From: Lunularia cruciata
Taxonomy: Eukaryota; Streptophyta; Marchantiopsida; Lunulariales; Lunulariaceae
NCBI GenBank assembly: GCA_948567375.1
Contig: OX419756.1
Coordinates: 46,664,552 to 46,728,551, forward strand
Direction: 5' to 3'
DNA length: 64,000 nucleotides
This document shows, piece after piece, positions 25,541-37,650 of the stretch. Both the position numbers and the translations under genes were made by a program. How positions within the stretch are numbered: position 1 is the stretch's first letter; each line of letters begins with the position of its first letter. The notes below the pieces were generated by a model, which was not told the origin of the DNA, ran no database searches, and saw nothing but the letters and a program-made list of their open reading frames with translations.

Positions 25541-26430
25541 TCTTCCCCATCTCTCCTCTCTCTCTTTTGGTATTCTGACTCATACCATGTAAGTGCTGCA
25601 TCCTCAAAGAAATCTGGTAATAATGAGGCCCACTCATTCTTCCTCCTCTCATTTTTTTCCTATGCAAGCTCTCTTGAAGTCTCTCACAAAGGCCTCCACA
25701 TCTTCTCCATCCTTGCCAAAGAAAACCGGAAGTTTCCTCATCTTAATCCCTCACTATCTTTCTTTTCTCTCAATTTTTTTTCTTCTTCTTCTCTTTTCTT
25801 TTCTCTCACTCTATAACTAATAGAGTGTATACATGGCTAACACCATCTGAGAATAATCCAATCTAGGGAACACAAAAAGGTTCAGGTTACTCCAAGATTT
25901 CTATAGCAACATCAAACCTAGAGTGCATATTAATCAAACTCTCATAGATAGTTTATCCATAAGTTGAAAGATTATCTCCATCACTAATCTTGAGAACTAG
26001 TTGATGAAGGTGATAGTATTTCTGTAGCTGAACTAAGACTCTCTCCAAGGTCCTTCACCAAAGTCTCCAAAAGTGCTTTTACTCCACTACACTCATGTCC
26101 TTTTGGGAGTCCTTCCACTCCACAAACCTCACACAACTCCTTGGTCTTAGATCTTCTCCCTCCCAATCTTGGTGAAGAAAGTCCAACATGCAACCCAAGT
26201 CAAGTAACCCTCTCCTTTCCCTCAATCTCTTGCTCTCAAAGGTCAATGGACATGAACTTGCCTTATGTCCCTTCTCTCCACATAGAAAGCACTTAGACTC
26301 ACTCTTTCCTCCAAGTGGCATAGGTTTTTGGATCCTCTCAACACTCTCTTCAAATTCTATTGTAAACTCTATTTTCCTCAAATCCACCCCTACAATCATC
26401 TCAAACCCTTTGGGAACCTTTCATAGTCTC
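25541..26430 (-). pseudogene. Family A N-terminal gag region with an extra CCHC knuckle
   Basis: Minus-strand ORF 26399-26079 includes CFLCGEKGHKASSC (near 26297-26256), a CCHC zinc knuckle distinct from the one in the main gag block. The pyrimidine-rich plus strand at 25500-25820 corresponds to Lys/Glu/Arg-rich gag on the minus strand. This whole segment is missing from copy 2, where sequence equivalent to 26612 onward joins the main gag at about 41940. It is either a normal part of family A gag deleted in copy 2 or an insertion in copy 1. Confidence 0.5.
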
Positions 26431-27292
26431 AATTTCCACTCTTGATGACCTTCCATGTTCCCAAGATGAATCTAAATACTCAAACATACTTTTTGTTGCT
26501 CTCAAACTCCTCATGCATGAGATCTCAACTCTATAGAATTGACCCTTCCTCACAATTTCACTCAAATATCTCAACAAGTATGTGACAATCCACTATATTT
26601 TACACTTGACCACAACTCCAAGGTGTCCCTCCCTACAAAATTTCAGATCTTTTCATCAAGCCATTTGGCTTAGACACCTTTCTATTCAGCACACATATTT
26701 CAGATTTGGTCTAAAAACCACCCCCCTCACTTCAAAAACTCATAACTCCGCGCTCAAAAATGATCTCTCTCTAATTTTTGGATCAGAAGGTAGGATATAA
26801 CGGATTAAATTTTCTTGGAAAGTTTCACAAAAATCCACTAAAATTTTAAGAAATGGTAGACTCTGTACAATTTTCTAGAGAGCATGTAGTTGCTGGGGCA
26901 GTTTACCCTATCAACTTTCAAAATTTTTAGCCCAATGCGCATTATAGCTCTCACAATAATTCTAAGTGTGATAACTGATGGATAACCCAAGCTATCATGT
27001 GTATAAATTTCAAGTTCAGATCTCAAACTTGAGATTTTTCCCAAAATCACCTTAATCCCCAAAATCTGCAATTCACACCTCACACAATCTCTCCAAATCC
27101 TCTCATCTGTACAAGATGTACAAAATCACTTCAAAGACATCATAATGAACCACAAGGTATACAAATGGATCTTGGTTCTCTAACATAAGTTCAGCCCTCT
27201 CCTCTCTCAATGTTCTCTCCAAGTGAGCTCTCATAACCTCCTTCTGCCTAATGTAAAATTGGACGTGGAACATTATCTTGCCTTCTAGAGAG

Positions 27293-27310
27293 GTCCCGGC
27301 AACGGAACCA
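27293..27310 (-). other. Primer-binding site of family A copy 1
   Basis: The minus-strand sequence TGGTTCCGTTGCCGGGAC lies four bases after the LTR end. Copy 2 has the same site with one change (42639-42622). It resembles the primer sites of Tat/Athila-type elements rather than the initiator-Met site of most chromoviruses. Confidence 0.75.
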
Positions 27311-27314
27311 AAAA

Positions 27315-28012
27315 TGTAAGCCGGCCTATCTCTCACTTAGGATGAACCTCTGATGGCTATTATGGTAGCGTACCATGGACTAAGAAGGCAAGGAACCCCA
27401 ACTCCATCATACTCCTCCAAGGCTAACACTCCAAAACTCAAGACATTGTTCACTAGAGAACTCAATAAGAGAGAGATAGTTGCAAATTAAAGGATGATGA
27501 GTACCTCCTCACACCTTGTTTACATACTTGTGAAATAGTTATGTAACAAAGTTACTAATTATCATAGTAACTCAAGTTACTAGACTAAAAGTCAAGTAAA
27601 GTCAAAAAGTAGAAAGGAATATCCATTCACATGGGCACATTCCAGTAACATGTGATCTTATCTTGATCCAACCACTAAGTCAAGGATTCCTTCACATGGG
27701 CTATCCTTGGACTATAGAAGAATCCAAAACAAAAAGGCTTGTGGGCCCAAGAGTTCTAAACTCTTTCCTCAAAGAAAAACACCTAGGAATAATCCAAGTC
27801 AACACACTAGAATCCAAAATAGTGGTGCTCATCTTTTCCACTTCCTCTAAAGTAAGGTCCACTCTATCTTAGCTATGATTAACTTTAGCTAATCATGACT
27901 AATGTAGAACCATCCTTTATCTTTATATAAATAATATCTCTCAAGTACTTGCAATACCAAGCTAAATATCACAATATCACAATACCACACACATGCACAA
28001 ATGGGTGTTATA
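27315..28012 (-). repeat. 5' LTR of family A copy 1
   Basis: This 698-bp LTR matches 42644-43342 end to end. On the minus strand it ends GGCTTACA next to the primer site. It starts TATAACACCC, a decayed form of the TGTAACACCC start seen in copy 2. The outer end abuts family B sequence at 28013. Confidence 0.85.
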
Positions 28013-28199
28013 GGCCGTATTGGGCACATATCTGCCAACTGTTGCACTTGTTTCCTCAAAGACCCTTGGCCTTTGTATAGGTAATCTTTGAATAACATGG
28101 AGAGGCGCATTGAAGAGGAGGAGGTGGAAATCACTTCAAAAAACAAAGATCGCCAGTAAATGTACCTCGCGGCCTTATTGGCTCAATAAGGAAGAAGAG

Positions 28200-31100
28200 A
28201 AGCAAGGAAAGGAAGAAGACTAATGCTCAAAGATCCCAAAAGGCAACCTCACAATTGATTGTCGTGAATGGAGTCCTAGAAGGGAATCAAGTGAGAGTAT
28301 TAATTGATCTAGGAGCAACAAAGAATTTCTTATCTCGCTCTCTTGCAATAAGATTGGGAATGGATCTAGAGAGAGATAGTAGTGAAGAAGTAGAGTTGCC
28401 TAATAGGCAAACAGAGAGGATTGAATCATTACTTGAATGGGTAACACTCTCTGTAGGAGAATATCAAGAAGCAATTGAGTGGCGAGTGATACAATTAGCT
28501 TGTTATGATGCAATCTTAAGCATGCCATGGATGGAGCATTACAACCCTATGGTAGATTGGAGGAAGAAAGTAGTGAGAACCCACCAATGGTCAATCATTG
28601 GGGTTAAAGAAAAATCACCCAAGCAAGATCTGCCTCTATATGTCATAGGGACGGAAATTGTCTATAAGAAAGATAGATGTATCATGGGTCTAATAAGAGA
28701 AGTCCATAGTACACAACTCGATGGACAAGTTCCTGAGAAATTGAAGGCTATGGTAGATGAATTTCAAGATGTCTTTCTTGATGATCTACCCTCAGGATTA
28801 CCACCAAAAAGGAGAGTAGATCATAAAATTGAGACACTCCCGAGGAAGACATCTCCTCGGAAGGCCCCATATTGCCTATCACCTCATGAGTTGGAGGAAT
28901 GTAAGACTCAAATTGAGGAGATGTTGCATAAGGGATTCATCGAACATAGCGTATCACCATATGGAGCTCTTGTCTTGTTTGTGAAGAAGAAAGATGGTAC
29001 AATGCGCATGTGGATTGACTATCAAGGTCTCAATCAGCAAATAGTGAAGAAAAAATACCCCTTACCTCACATAGATGACATGTTTGATCAACTCCATGGA
29101 GCAAGATATTTCACCAAATTGGACTTACGGAGTGGTTACAATCAAATCCAAATTGCAGAGGAGGATTTGTACAAAACTTCCTTTTGAACCAAGTATGGCC
29201 ACTTTGAGTATCTTGTGATGCCTTTTGGCCTCACCAATACACCTGCCACTTTCATGAGTCTAATGAATGACATATTTTGTCCATACTTAGATAAGTTTGT
29301 TATCATCTTCTTGGACGATATCTTAGTATACAATAGCACAATGACTGAACACAAATAACATCTATGAGAGGTCCTTCAGATTCTAAGACAAAATTGATTG
29401 TATGCCAAAATCTCAAAGTGCAAGTTTGGCAAGTCTTAAGTAGACTACTTGGGGCATAGAGTAAGTGAAGAGTGCATTCAAGTAATGATAGATAAAATAG
29501 AGGTCATTCAAAAATGGTGTGCCTCAGAAGATCAAACTCAACTCAAGAGCTTCTTGGGGTTGACGGGATTCTATCATAGATTTTTCAAGGACTTCTCCAA
29601 GGTTGCACAACCTTTAACGACACTACTTGGCAAGGGGAAGAAGTGGACATGGGGAACCACACAAGAGTTGGCCTTTCAAGAATTGAAAGCTACCTTGCTA
29701 CATGCACCAATCTTGAAGTGGTATGACCCAAAACGACCAATCAAGTTGGCTACAAATGCATCAAGCGTAGCAATAGGAGCCGTCTACAACAAGAGTGGCA
29801 TGACGGATAGCATCTAATTGCATATTTCTCTCAAAAGCTGTTACCGGTAGAGCGCAGCTACCACACCACAGAACGAGAAGAGCTGGCCATTGTTTTGGCA
29901 ACCAAGCATTGGAAGCACTATCTGGGCAAGAAGGCATTTGTAGTAGAGATAGACCACAAACCTCTAGTCTACCTCGAGACGCAAAAGGATCTATCTTGTC
30001 ACCTAATTTGATGGGCAGAGTGGCGACAATGCTTCAACAATATCAATCACCTACGTGGAAGGTAAGAAGCAACTTGCAGATGCATTCACTTGCATGCCAA
30101 TGGCAAACAACTTGGTGACAAAGGTTAAGATTAACCCTCAATTTTGGCCAGAGATTCTAGCTGCTACAAAAACTGATCCGTAGATTGTAGAAGCACAATC
30201 ATCCAAAGGCATCACCAACACCCAAGGACTCACCTTTTGTGATGGCAAATTATGGATCCCAAACGTCCTAGAATTATGCACCACCATTCTAGCAAAATGT
30301 CATGATTTGGCCATTGCAAGTCATGTCGGAGTGGACAAGACCTTGGATGTAGTGCAACGCCATTACTATTGGCCCAAGATGAGCAATGATTTGATGGACT
30401 ACGTGCACAACTGCCTACTTTGTCAATAGAACAAAGCTTCTAAATCAATCTCTTGCATGGCTCCTTCAACCTCTCCCCACGCCTACCCAACGTTGAGAAT
30501 AGTGAGTATGGATCTTGTCTATGAATTACCCAAGACCACCTCAGGGTTTGACTGCATTGTGGTCTTTGTGGACCGGCTCAACAAAATGATTCATGTACGC
30601 CCTACCACCAAGGATGCGACCGCTCCACAATTAGCTCAATTATACTTAGATGCAGTCTTCTCTCATCATGGCTTGTCTAGAGTACTTATCACTAATAGAG
30701 GCACTCAATTCACCATTCTGTTTTAGCAAACACTCTTTGGTTTCTTCAAAACCAAGTTGGTCATGTCCACAACTTACCACCCACTAACAGATGGCCAAAC
30801 AGAGCAAGTTAATTGCATAATTGAAGACATGTTACGTGGCTTCACCTTAGAAGAGCAAGAGAGGTGGGACACCCTACTCCCGTTGGTAGAATTCGCTTAC
30901 AACAATTTAGTGAATGCATCCACATATGTCACTCCATTCTCCCTCATGTATGGTGAGCATCCCTTCACACCTTCTAGCTTGATGAAGATCTGTCTAGTGG
31001 TTACTAAGGTTGATGCAGTCAACACATTTGTTTCTAGAATTCAACACGGTGTGAAGAGTGCCAAGCACAGATTATAGATTGCATAAAATCGACAAAAGGA

Positions 31101-31588
31101 GTATATTGGTGCACACCGTATGCACATTGAATTCAATGTTGGGGATCAAGTGTGGCTATCAACAACCAACCTCACATTAGTTGGATCTCGTAAGCTCCGA
31201 CCTTGTTTTGTTGATTGGGCCTTTCTTGATTCTTTGTTGCGTCGGCGTTGTGGCCTATCACCTTGAGTTACCATCACACATGAAGATCCATCCAGTGTTC
31301 CATGTTTCCCTACTATGTAGATATGCTCCCCAATCAAGCCAGGGTCATTCAACACAAGACATTCTACCTTGTCCAACACTCATTGATGGCATAGAGGAAT
31401 ATGAAGTAGAGCGTATTCTCCAAAAATGCATGTGTGGTACTCGCCATCCGCGGGTGGACTATCTAGTACAGTGGAAAGGTTACCTCCTCTATGAAGCAAC
31501 ATAGGAGCTTGTTGCCAATTTGACACATGCACCGGTGTTGGTGCAAGCATTTGAGCAACAATTGCACAACAAAGACGTTGCGTCTTAA
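28200..31588 (+). pseudogene. Family B protease-RT-RNase H-integrase-chromodomain
   Basis: The protease DLGATKNF block (DSGAT-type, Ser to Leu) lies near 28305. RT has [21 protein letters not shown] and FLDDIL near 29305-29330. RNase H is at 29449-29900. The integrase HHCC zone is near 30300-30430. The core has the first Asp in SMDLVYELP. The second catalytic Asp is Asn (ITNRGTQF, near 30690). The Glu in GQTEQVN is kept. A chromodomain block (RVDYLVQWKGYLLYEAT) is at 31448-31500. At least eight in-frame stops, many explicable as CGA to TGA (for example at 29185), plus the Asp-to-Asn change make it inactive. Confidence 0.85.
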
Positions 31589-31599
31589 AAGGAGGGAGG
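31587..31599 (+). other. Polypurine tract of family B
   Basis: A run of 13 purines, AAAAGGAGGGAGG, lies three bases before the 3' LTR start (TGTAATACC at 31602). This is the expected plus-strand primer position. Confidence 0.75.
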
Positions 31600-32282
31600 T
31601 CTGTAATACCAAGAGCTAGCCATATGATCTAGATGTGAAATTTGGTTTGGTAATATCTAGAATGATGTTATGCATGATGGTCAAAATAGATCAAATAGAG
31701 GTATCACCAAAAGAGTACTTCTACTAATAGAGCAGAAACCAAAATAGACTTGAGAACCTTAGAACCAATAGCTAGACATATGATCTAAAGGTTAGAATTA
31801 GTGTGGTAACATCTGGAAGGATGTTACACATGATGGACTAAACAGATCAGAAAGAGGTCTCACCAAAATAGGACTTCTACTAATGGAGTAGAAACCAAAA
31901 TATGCCTAAAATCTTTGAAGGCAATTTTGGAGGCCTAAACGGATGAATTAGGCTCAAAAATGTGCGAAGCCCCTCCCCCCCCCACCCTCCAAAGGAAAGG
32001 CTAACCTTCCTTCCACTTGGTTTGTCTTGTCAAGAGCTTTCCAATGGTACCTTACGTGATTTTGAGACTCTTACATGAAGATTCCCTAAAAGATTGCCTC
32101 CGGTCAAAGCTTGTTTGACCAACCAAATAGGACCTAGACTGACATGTCACCCATCCAAGTAAATAATCCAAGGGTAGCACTTGTTGACATGTCACCTATC
32201 TGTGTGCCTAATCCTATGGTGGAGCTTCCCTGGAGGAGATCCTCTTTGTCTATATAATAAAGAGAAGGTGCTCCTTTGGGGC

Positions 32283-33024
32283 TGTAATACCAAGGGTTAG
32301 CCATATGATCTAGATGTGAAATTTGGTTTGGTAACATCTAGAATGATGTTATACATGATGGTCAAAATAGATCAGATAGAAGTATTACCAAAAGAGTACT
32401 TCTACTAATAGGGCAGAAACCAGAATAGACTTGAGAACCTTAGAACCAATAGCTAGACATATGATTTAAAGGTGAGAATTGGTTTGGTAACATCTGGAAG
32501 GATGTTACACATGATGGACTAAACAGATCAGAAAGAGGTATCACCAAAAGGGGACTTCTACTAATAGAGTAGGAACCAAAATATGCCTGAAATCTTTGAA
32601 GGCAATTTCGGAGGCCTAAACGGATGAATTAGGCCTTGAAAATGTGCAGATTCCCCCCCCCCTAATGGAGGAAAGGCTGGCCTTTCCTCCCCCTTGGTTT
32701 GTCTCGTCGAGAGCTTTCCAACGGTACCTTACTCATGTGATTCTGAGATTCTTACAGGAAGATTCCCTAAAAGATTCCCTCCGGTCAAAGCTCGTTTGAC
32801 CAACCAGATAGGACCTAGACCAGACAGGTCACCCATCCAAGTCAGTAATCCAAGGGTGGAGCTTGCTGACATGTCACCTATCTGTGTCCCTAATCCTATG
32901 GTGGAGCTTCCTTGGAGGAGATCCTCTTTGTCTATATAATAAAGAGAAGGTGCTCCCTTGGGGCATCGAATGTTTGAGTGTACAATCTGTGTTTTCTCTC
33001 TTCTCTTGTCCTTGGAGTATTACA
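32283..33024 (+). mobile_element. Family B solo LTR nested in a family B LTR
   Basis: A full 742-bp LTR runs from TGTAATACC to GTATTACA. It is flanked on both sides by the 5-bp duplication GGGGC (32278-32282 and 33025-33029). It has the same orientation as its host LTR. A solo LTR with target duplication means that a full element inserted here and then lost its interior by LTR-LTR recombination. Confidence 0.95.
32932..32942 (+). promoter_or_regulatory. TATA box of the family B LTR
   Basis: 'ctatataataa' lies about 22 bases before the GGGGC site, at the start of the last ~64 bp of the LTR. All complete family B LTRs here share it, which fits a U3/R boundary at the GGGGC block. Confidence 0.6.
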
Positions 33025-33088
33025 GGGGCATTGAATGTTGAGTGTGTAATCTATGTTTTCTCTCTTCTCTTGTCCTCGGAGTATTACA

Positions 33089-33945
33089 CCTATTCACATC
33101 CAAAATTAACCATGGCTCTTCCAACTTTGATCTTAAAGAAGCTCAAACTTGTGAGTGATTGTGTGTAGAATGTATGTGCAATCTAAGATTGTAAAGGTTT
33201 ATTATTTTTCTTGATCCCAAATGATATAGTGATGTATTTTCCATAGGTTGATCTGCAATGATCTACCAAACTATTGAGTAAATGGACTTTGGGATATATT
33301 GGATATGAGGTCTTAGAGGTTGCCAAGAGTAATTGGTAGTGTGTAGAGATTCTCATACAAAGTTATCTAAATGGTAATTGGTTGTGAAAGCTCACCATGG
33401 GTTTTATACATTATCAATCCATGAAGAGGATGTGGATACATCTAACTTTCTTAGTTTCCATGTTGAAGGAGAGGGGAATAAAGTGGCACATTGTTACCTT
33501 ACAAGTATCAATGTTTCCAACTATGGAATTTGTCCAAAGGTAGATGGTAACTCATCCATGTTGACCAAGTATGATTATTCTAGATTTATGAGTGTCTTGA
33601 TAAAGATTTTGATGGAGTCTTGATACACTTCCAATTATATGTGGGAAGAAATTAAGACCAAACTTAGAATCCTATGTATACCATAAGCAATTGTGGTAGA
33701 TTATCAAATGATTTTGGAAAATTTGGGCAGTCAATTAACCCAAGTACATAGTTCTTGAAGACTCAAAACACATCATCAAATTCTTGAAAGGAGTAGTCAT
33801 CTCATAGAATTTGACACATCTCAAAGACTTAAGGTCCAACTCCTAAGTGTCAAGTGAATATCTAATTCTTAGGTCTATATTTTTTGAACTTACGAATCTT
33901 CAAGATATGAGAATTGAATTGTCTAAGTGTACCAAAAAATATGGA
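33089..33945. other. No gene recognised
   Basis: AT-rich DNA with one plus-strand ORF at 33378-33623 (81 residues) that has no motif I recognise. It may be the host flank of family B or the missing outer part of family D. Confidence 0.35.
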
Positions 33946-34008
33946 ATTTAGCAATGAAGTTAGTTAGGGCTAACAAAGTAGCAAATAGGCAAATTAGCCT
34001 AGAATATT
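33946..34008 (+). repeat. Family D LTR fragment, 5' side
   Basis: This stretch matches 49352-49412 ('aatatggaatttagcaatga' then 'attagcctagaatatttt'). Only about 60 bp of the LTR remains here before the sequences diverge. The gag start follows within 170 bp. Confidence 0.7.
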
Positions 34009-34169
34009 TTGGAAGAATCTCATATCAAATCAATATTTAATTCTTGAATACAATCATCATGTCCAAGGAACTCTTGGTACTTTTGATTGTAACTAATGGA
34101 GAACAATAGACGTGTTCCATCTATGTGTTAATAAATTAGATAGATTGGGTGTGGTGTGATAAAGTAGTA

Positions 34170-37100
34170 ACCATGGCGGCAATGCCTAAGATTATCATTG
34201 CTATGCAGCAACAAATTGAGCACCTTACTTGATTGTTGGATGAACAAGATCATCAACAACAAGAGCATGTAGAGAGAGTACCAATTTGAGAAGGAGAAGA
34301 CTAAATTCAATTTTTAAAACCGAAGGTTTTTGAAAGCAAGAATCTTTTGGGTGCAGTAGAGATTTTTGTGTTTGTCGGTGAATGTTATTTCAAGGCTACC
34401 AATCTTCAAGAGGAATGGAAATAAATTCTCTTGGTTTCCAACCAAGTGGATGGAGTAGCAAAGCTATGGTGGCAATTTTGAGTGGAGCAAGCTGAATGGC
34501 AAATAGTTATACCAATATTGACATGGGTCAAATTCAAGAGAGCAATAATTGGTCAATTCCAAGCTATAAATGCCACACAAGCTGCATGAGATAGGTTGGC
34601 AGAGTTGAAGCATATTGGCTATATAAGAAGTTATATCACGCAATTCCAAAACACTATCATGCAAATTCTTGATATATTGGGAGGTGAAACTTTGGATTAT
34701 TTTTGTGATGGGCTTGAAGTCACAAACCAAATAAGAGGTAATTATGCAAGAGCCACAACACTAGGAGGAAGCCATGTGATTGGCCAAATGCTTTGATTCC
34801 TTAGTTGCAACAACTTGGTCTTGACCTCAACCTCCACAAAACCTACCAATACATTACACACGCATGGAGGAGCCGACACCAATGGAAATTGATGCCATTC
34901 AACAAAGATTACTTGGCACTACATATAAAGAAAACTATGATAGAACGGTGGTTGTTTTTATTATCACCAAATTAGACATTGCATTGCTGCATGTCCACTC
35001 AAGAATGGACTACCTTGACAAGTTGCCCAAATGGAGTTTGTAGAGCAAAATGATCAAGGAAACAAGAAATCCTAGTAGGAGATTTCAAGCCACTTGTTGG
35101 GAACTTGATTAGTTCCAATAGGATTGAAGGCTTGACCTATGCAAGTTTGTTTCACTTGCAAGCTATGATATCTGATTGTGGTTGTAAGATTTTGGTTGTA
35201 AGATTTTGGTTGATTCAAGAAGTTCAAAAAATTACTTGTCCATGCAATTAGCAAAGGAATTATATATTCCTATCAAGCCAATAATTGGAAGTAGATTGAT
35301 GATGGCAGGTGGTAGAAAGAGTTTTGCATTCCGTACCTTGCATCCTATTACCTTCAAGATTAGGAAAGAGTATTTAGAGTAAATGAGGTTTGTAGTGACA
35401 CCTCTACACTATGATATCATTCTAGGTCTACCTTGGTTTGAATGTCATAAGGTTCAAATTTTATTGGAATTGATGATAAATTCAAGTACAACAATAAGGT
35501 AGAAATTTCCAATTATTTTGTGTAGCACCTTTGAGTAAGACATCTAAGAATAGTCAATCCTACAATGGGAAGTTTGTTGGGAAGGTAGCCATAGAGCAAG
35601 CTTTGAAGGAAGATGAGTCCCAAGATGGGAAGTTTGTCAAGAAAGCAATCATGGAGCAAGCTTTGAAGGGAGATGAATCCCTAGATGGGAAGTTTGTTAA
35701 TGAAGCAACCATAGAGCAAGCTTTGGAGGGAGATAATTTTATTTTCACAATGTGGATCAAGCCGATTGCACAAGGAGAATCTGAGTAGAGTTAGGAGCCT
35801 CATCAAGCAATGGTTGATCAACTAGTATAAGAGTTTGTGGATGTGTTTTTGGATGATCTACCAAAGGGATTACCTTCTGATTGTGGAATGCCCTTCAAGA
35901 TTGAGTTATTGCCAAGGAGTACTCCAATGAGTAGACCAATCTATTGGCTCTCACTAAAGGAGTTGGAGGAGTTGTAAATAACACTTATGGAGTTGTTGGA
36001 GAAGAATTTCATATTGATATAGTACATCTCCTTAGGGAGCCCACTGGTACTATTTCTTCCAAAGAAGGATGGAGGACTTTGTTTCTATATTGATTATCAT
36101 GGGCTCAATAAACAAATGGTGAAGAAAAAATATTTATTGCCTCAAATTGATGACTTACTTGATCAATTGAGTGGAGCACAATACTTCTCTAGGTTGGATC
36201 TTCATAGCAATTATGGACAAATCCCCATTGATAGGGAGGATGTGCAAAATAATTATTTTTGCACAACGTATGTGCATTTTGAGTTGAGAGTTCTACCTTT
36301 TGGGTTCACTAATGCTCTATTAGTGAGTTCACTAATAGTTCACTAATGCTCTTCATGGATCATATGCATCGGGTGTTGGATGGGCTAATTGGATCAATAC
36401 ATGGTGGTGTTCTTGGATGATATCTTAATCTATAGCAAGATAAAGACAAAACATGTGAATCACATGTGAGAAGTCCTAAGATGATTACAACAATGGAAAT
36501 TTTACTACAAGAAGTCAAAGGGTGCCTTTTGGCAAAGGAAATTACCTTCTTGGATCACAAGATCTCATTGGAGGAGATCAAGATGGAAGAGGAGAAAATC
36601 AAGTCCATTATTGATTGGCCTACTCCAAAGGATGCTATAGAAGCACATGCATTTAATGGATTGGCCACTTTTTACCAATGGTTCATCCACTATTATGACT
36701 ATGTGGCCAGAACATTGACTAATCTCTTGGGGAAGAACTCAAGCTTTCAATGGACCAACACACATGAAGATATATTCTAGAAGTTGAAACATATGGTGTC
36801 TTCAAGACCCATTCTTCAACCATATGATCCTCAACTATCTTGTGTGGTTGATTTTGATACTTTTAACTTTGTAATTGGAGCCACATTGCAATAAGGATTC
36901 ACAAATGGATTACATCTCATTGCCTTTGTGTCTCACCATTTAAATACAATTGAAAAGAATTACTCTGCTTGATATCAAGAATAACTATCAACGGTATATG
37001 CCACCAAGGTATATATGGAGGCTTTATTTCTTGGGAAAACAAGAGATCATGCAAACTGATCATAAACCATTATTGCAGACATTACACTTGGAACACATGA

Positions 37101-37650
37101 AGAGTCAACATTATCAATGGGAGAAATAACTACAATTTTTTGACATCAAAATTGAGTACAAACCCAGTTGGTTCCATGTCATCCTTGATGCCCTATCATG
37201 GAAACCTGATTTTAAGTCTCTTCCTCTCATCACAATCGGTAATTACAATGGTATCAATTGACTCCAAAGTCCAAATCAAGTTCAAGACAACTCTACAACA
37301 AGATCATTTCTTTTATATGGTACAAGGTCGTCTTGTAGAATGTGACAAGGAGTACACCACCTTCTCCTACAAAGAAGACCTTCTATTCTCTGAGAATCGG
37401 ATTTATGTTCCAGCCAAGAGTGATCTCCAACTTGTGTGCCTCCAAGAAGCCCATCACTTACCAATTGCTGGTCACATGGGTGTGGACAAGACCATGGGTA
37501 CCCTCCAATGCCAATGGTGGTGGCTCAACATGACACAAGATGTTTGAGAGTTTGTCCAATTGTGTGAGAGCTGCCAATGCAACAAGACCAACAACTAGAA
37601 ACCAAGTGGACTCTTTCAACTACTTCTCATTCCATCTACTTGATGGGAAC
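34170..37650 (+). pseudogene. Family D gag-protease-RT-RNase H-integrase N-terminus
   Basis: Gag spans 34170-34860 and ends in a decayed CCHC knuckle, GCFYYHQIRHCIAACP near 34950-35000, whose second Cys is now Tyr. The protease zone has IILGLPWFECH near 35420-35450. RT contains KNFI, VKKKYLLPQIDDLLDQL, VLPFGFTNA and FLDDILIYS near 36405-36435. RNase H follows with ITFLDHKIS and the integrase HHCC zone with HLPIAGHMGVDKT near 37460-37500. A run of three imperfect 60-bp direct repeats (about 35560-35735, each with a GKFV block and EQALKGDES or similar) lies between protease and RT. Many stops and frameshifts are present. Confidence 0.75.
35560..35740 (+). repeat. Three imperfect 60-bp tandem repeats in family D pol
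   Basis: Units start near 35568, 35628 and 35688, and each carries 'gatgggaagtttgt' (or 'aatgggaagtttgt') and 'atggagcaagctttg' or a one-base variant of it. All are in the same reading frame, so they expand a Lys/Glu-rich linker before RT rather than break it. Confidence 0.85.

Larger units (their letters stand above)
23030..28012 (-). mobile_element. Ty3/gypsy element, family A, copy 1 (3' truncated)
   Basis: In minus-strand order it has a 5' LTR (28012-27315), a primer-binding site (27310-27293), leader, gag, protease, and reverse transcriptase up to about 23030, where it stops abruptly in unrelated AT-rich DNA. RNase H, integrase and the 3' LTR are missing. The primer site TGGTTCCGTTGCCGGGAC and the DGGSAVN protease motif fit the Athila/Tat side of Ty3/gypsy. 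On the right the LTR end touches family B protease/gag sequence, so copy 1 appears to have inserted into a family B element and later lost its far half together with the 5' half of B. Confidence 0.8.
28013..33088 (+). mobile_element. Ty3/gypsy chromovirus, family B (5' truncated)
   Basis: In order: a short gag remnant, protease, RT, RNase H, integrase, chromodomain, polypurine tract and 3' LTR. The 5' LTR and most of gag are gone, cut by the family A copy that ends at 28012. After the 3' LTR, unrelated sequence starts at 33089 with 'cctat' as the candidate right target duplication. The chromodomain, FLDDIL RT motif and LTR ends TGTAATAC/GTATTACA (8-bp perfect inverted termini) place it with the chromoviruses. 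Confidence 0.85.
31602..33088 (+). repeat. 3' LTR of family B, interrupted by a solo LTR
   Basis: The outer LTR consists of 31602-32282 plus 33030-33088, about 740 bp once the insert and one copy of GGGGC are removed. It starts TGTAATACC and ends GTATTACA. It carries C-homopolymer runs (near 31973-31985) and a TATA box (TATATAATAA at 32251-32260). The interruption lies about 22 bases downstream of that TATA box, at the likely transcription start. Confidence 0.9.

Noticed and set aside
31602-33088. U3-U3RU5-RU5 rearranged LTR or a two-LTR circle joint
   Set aside because: The exact GGGGC duplication on both sides of a complete LTR shows a nested solo LTR.
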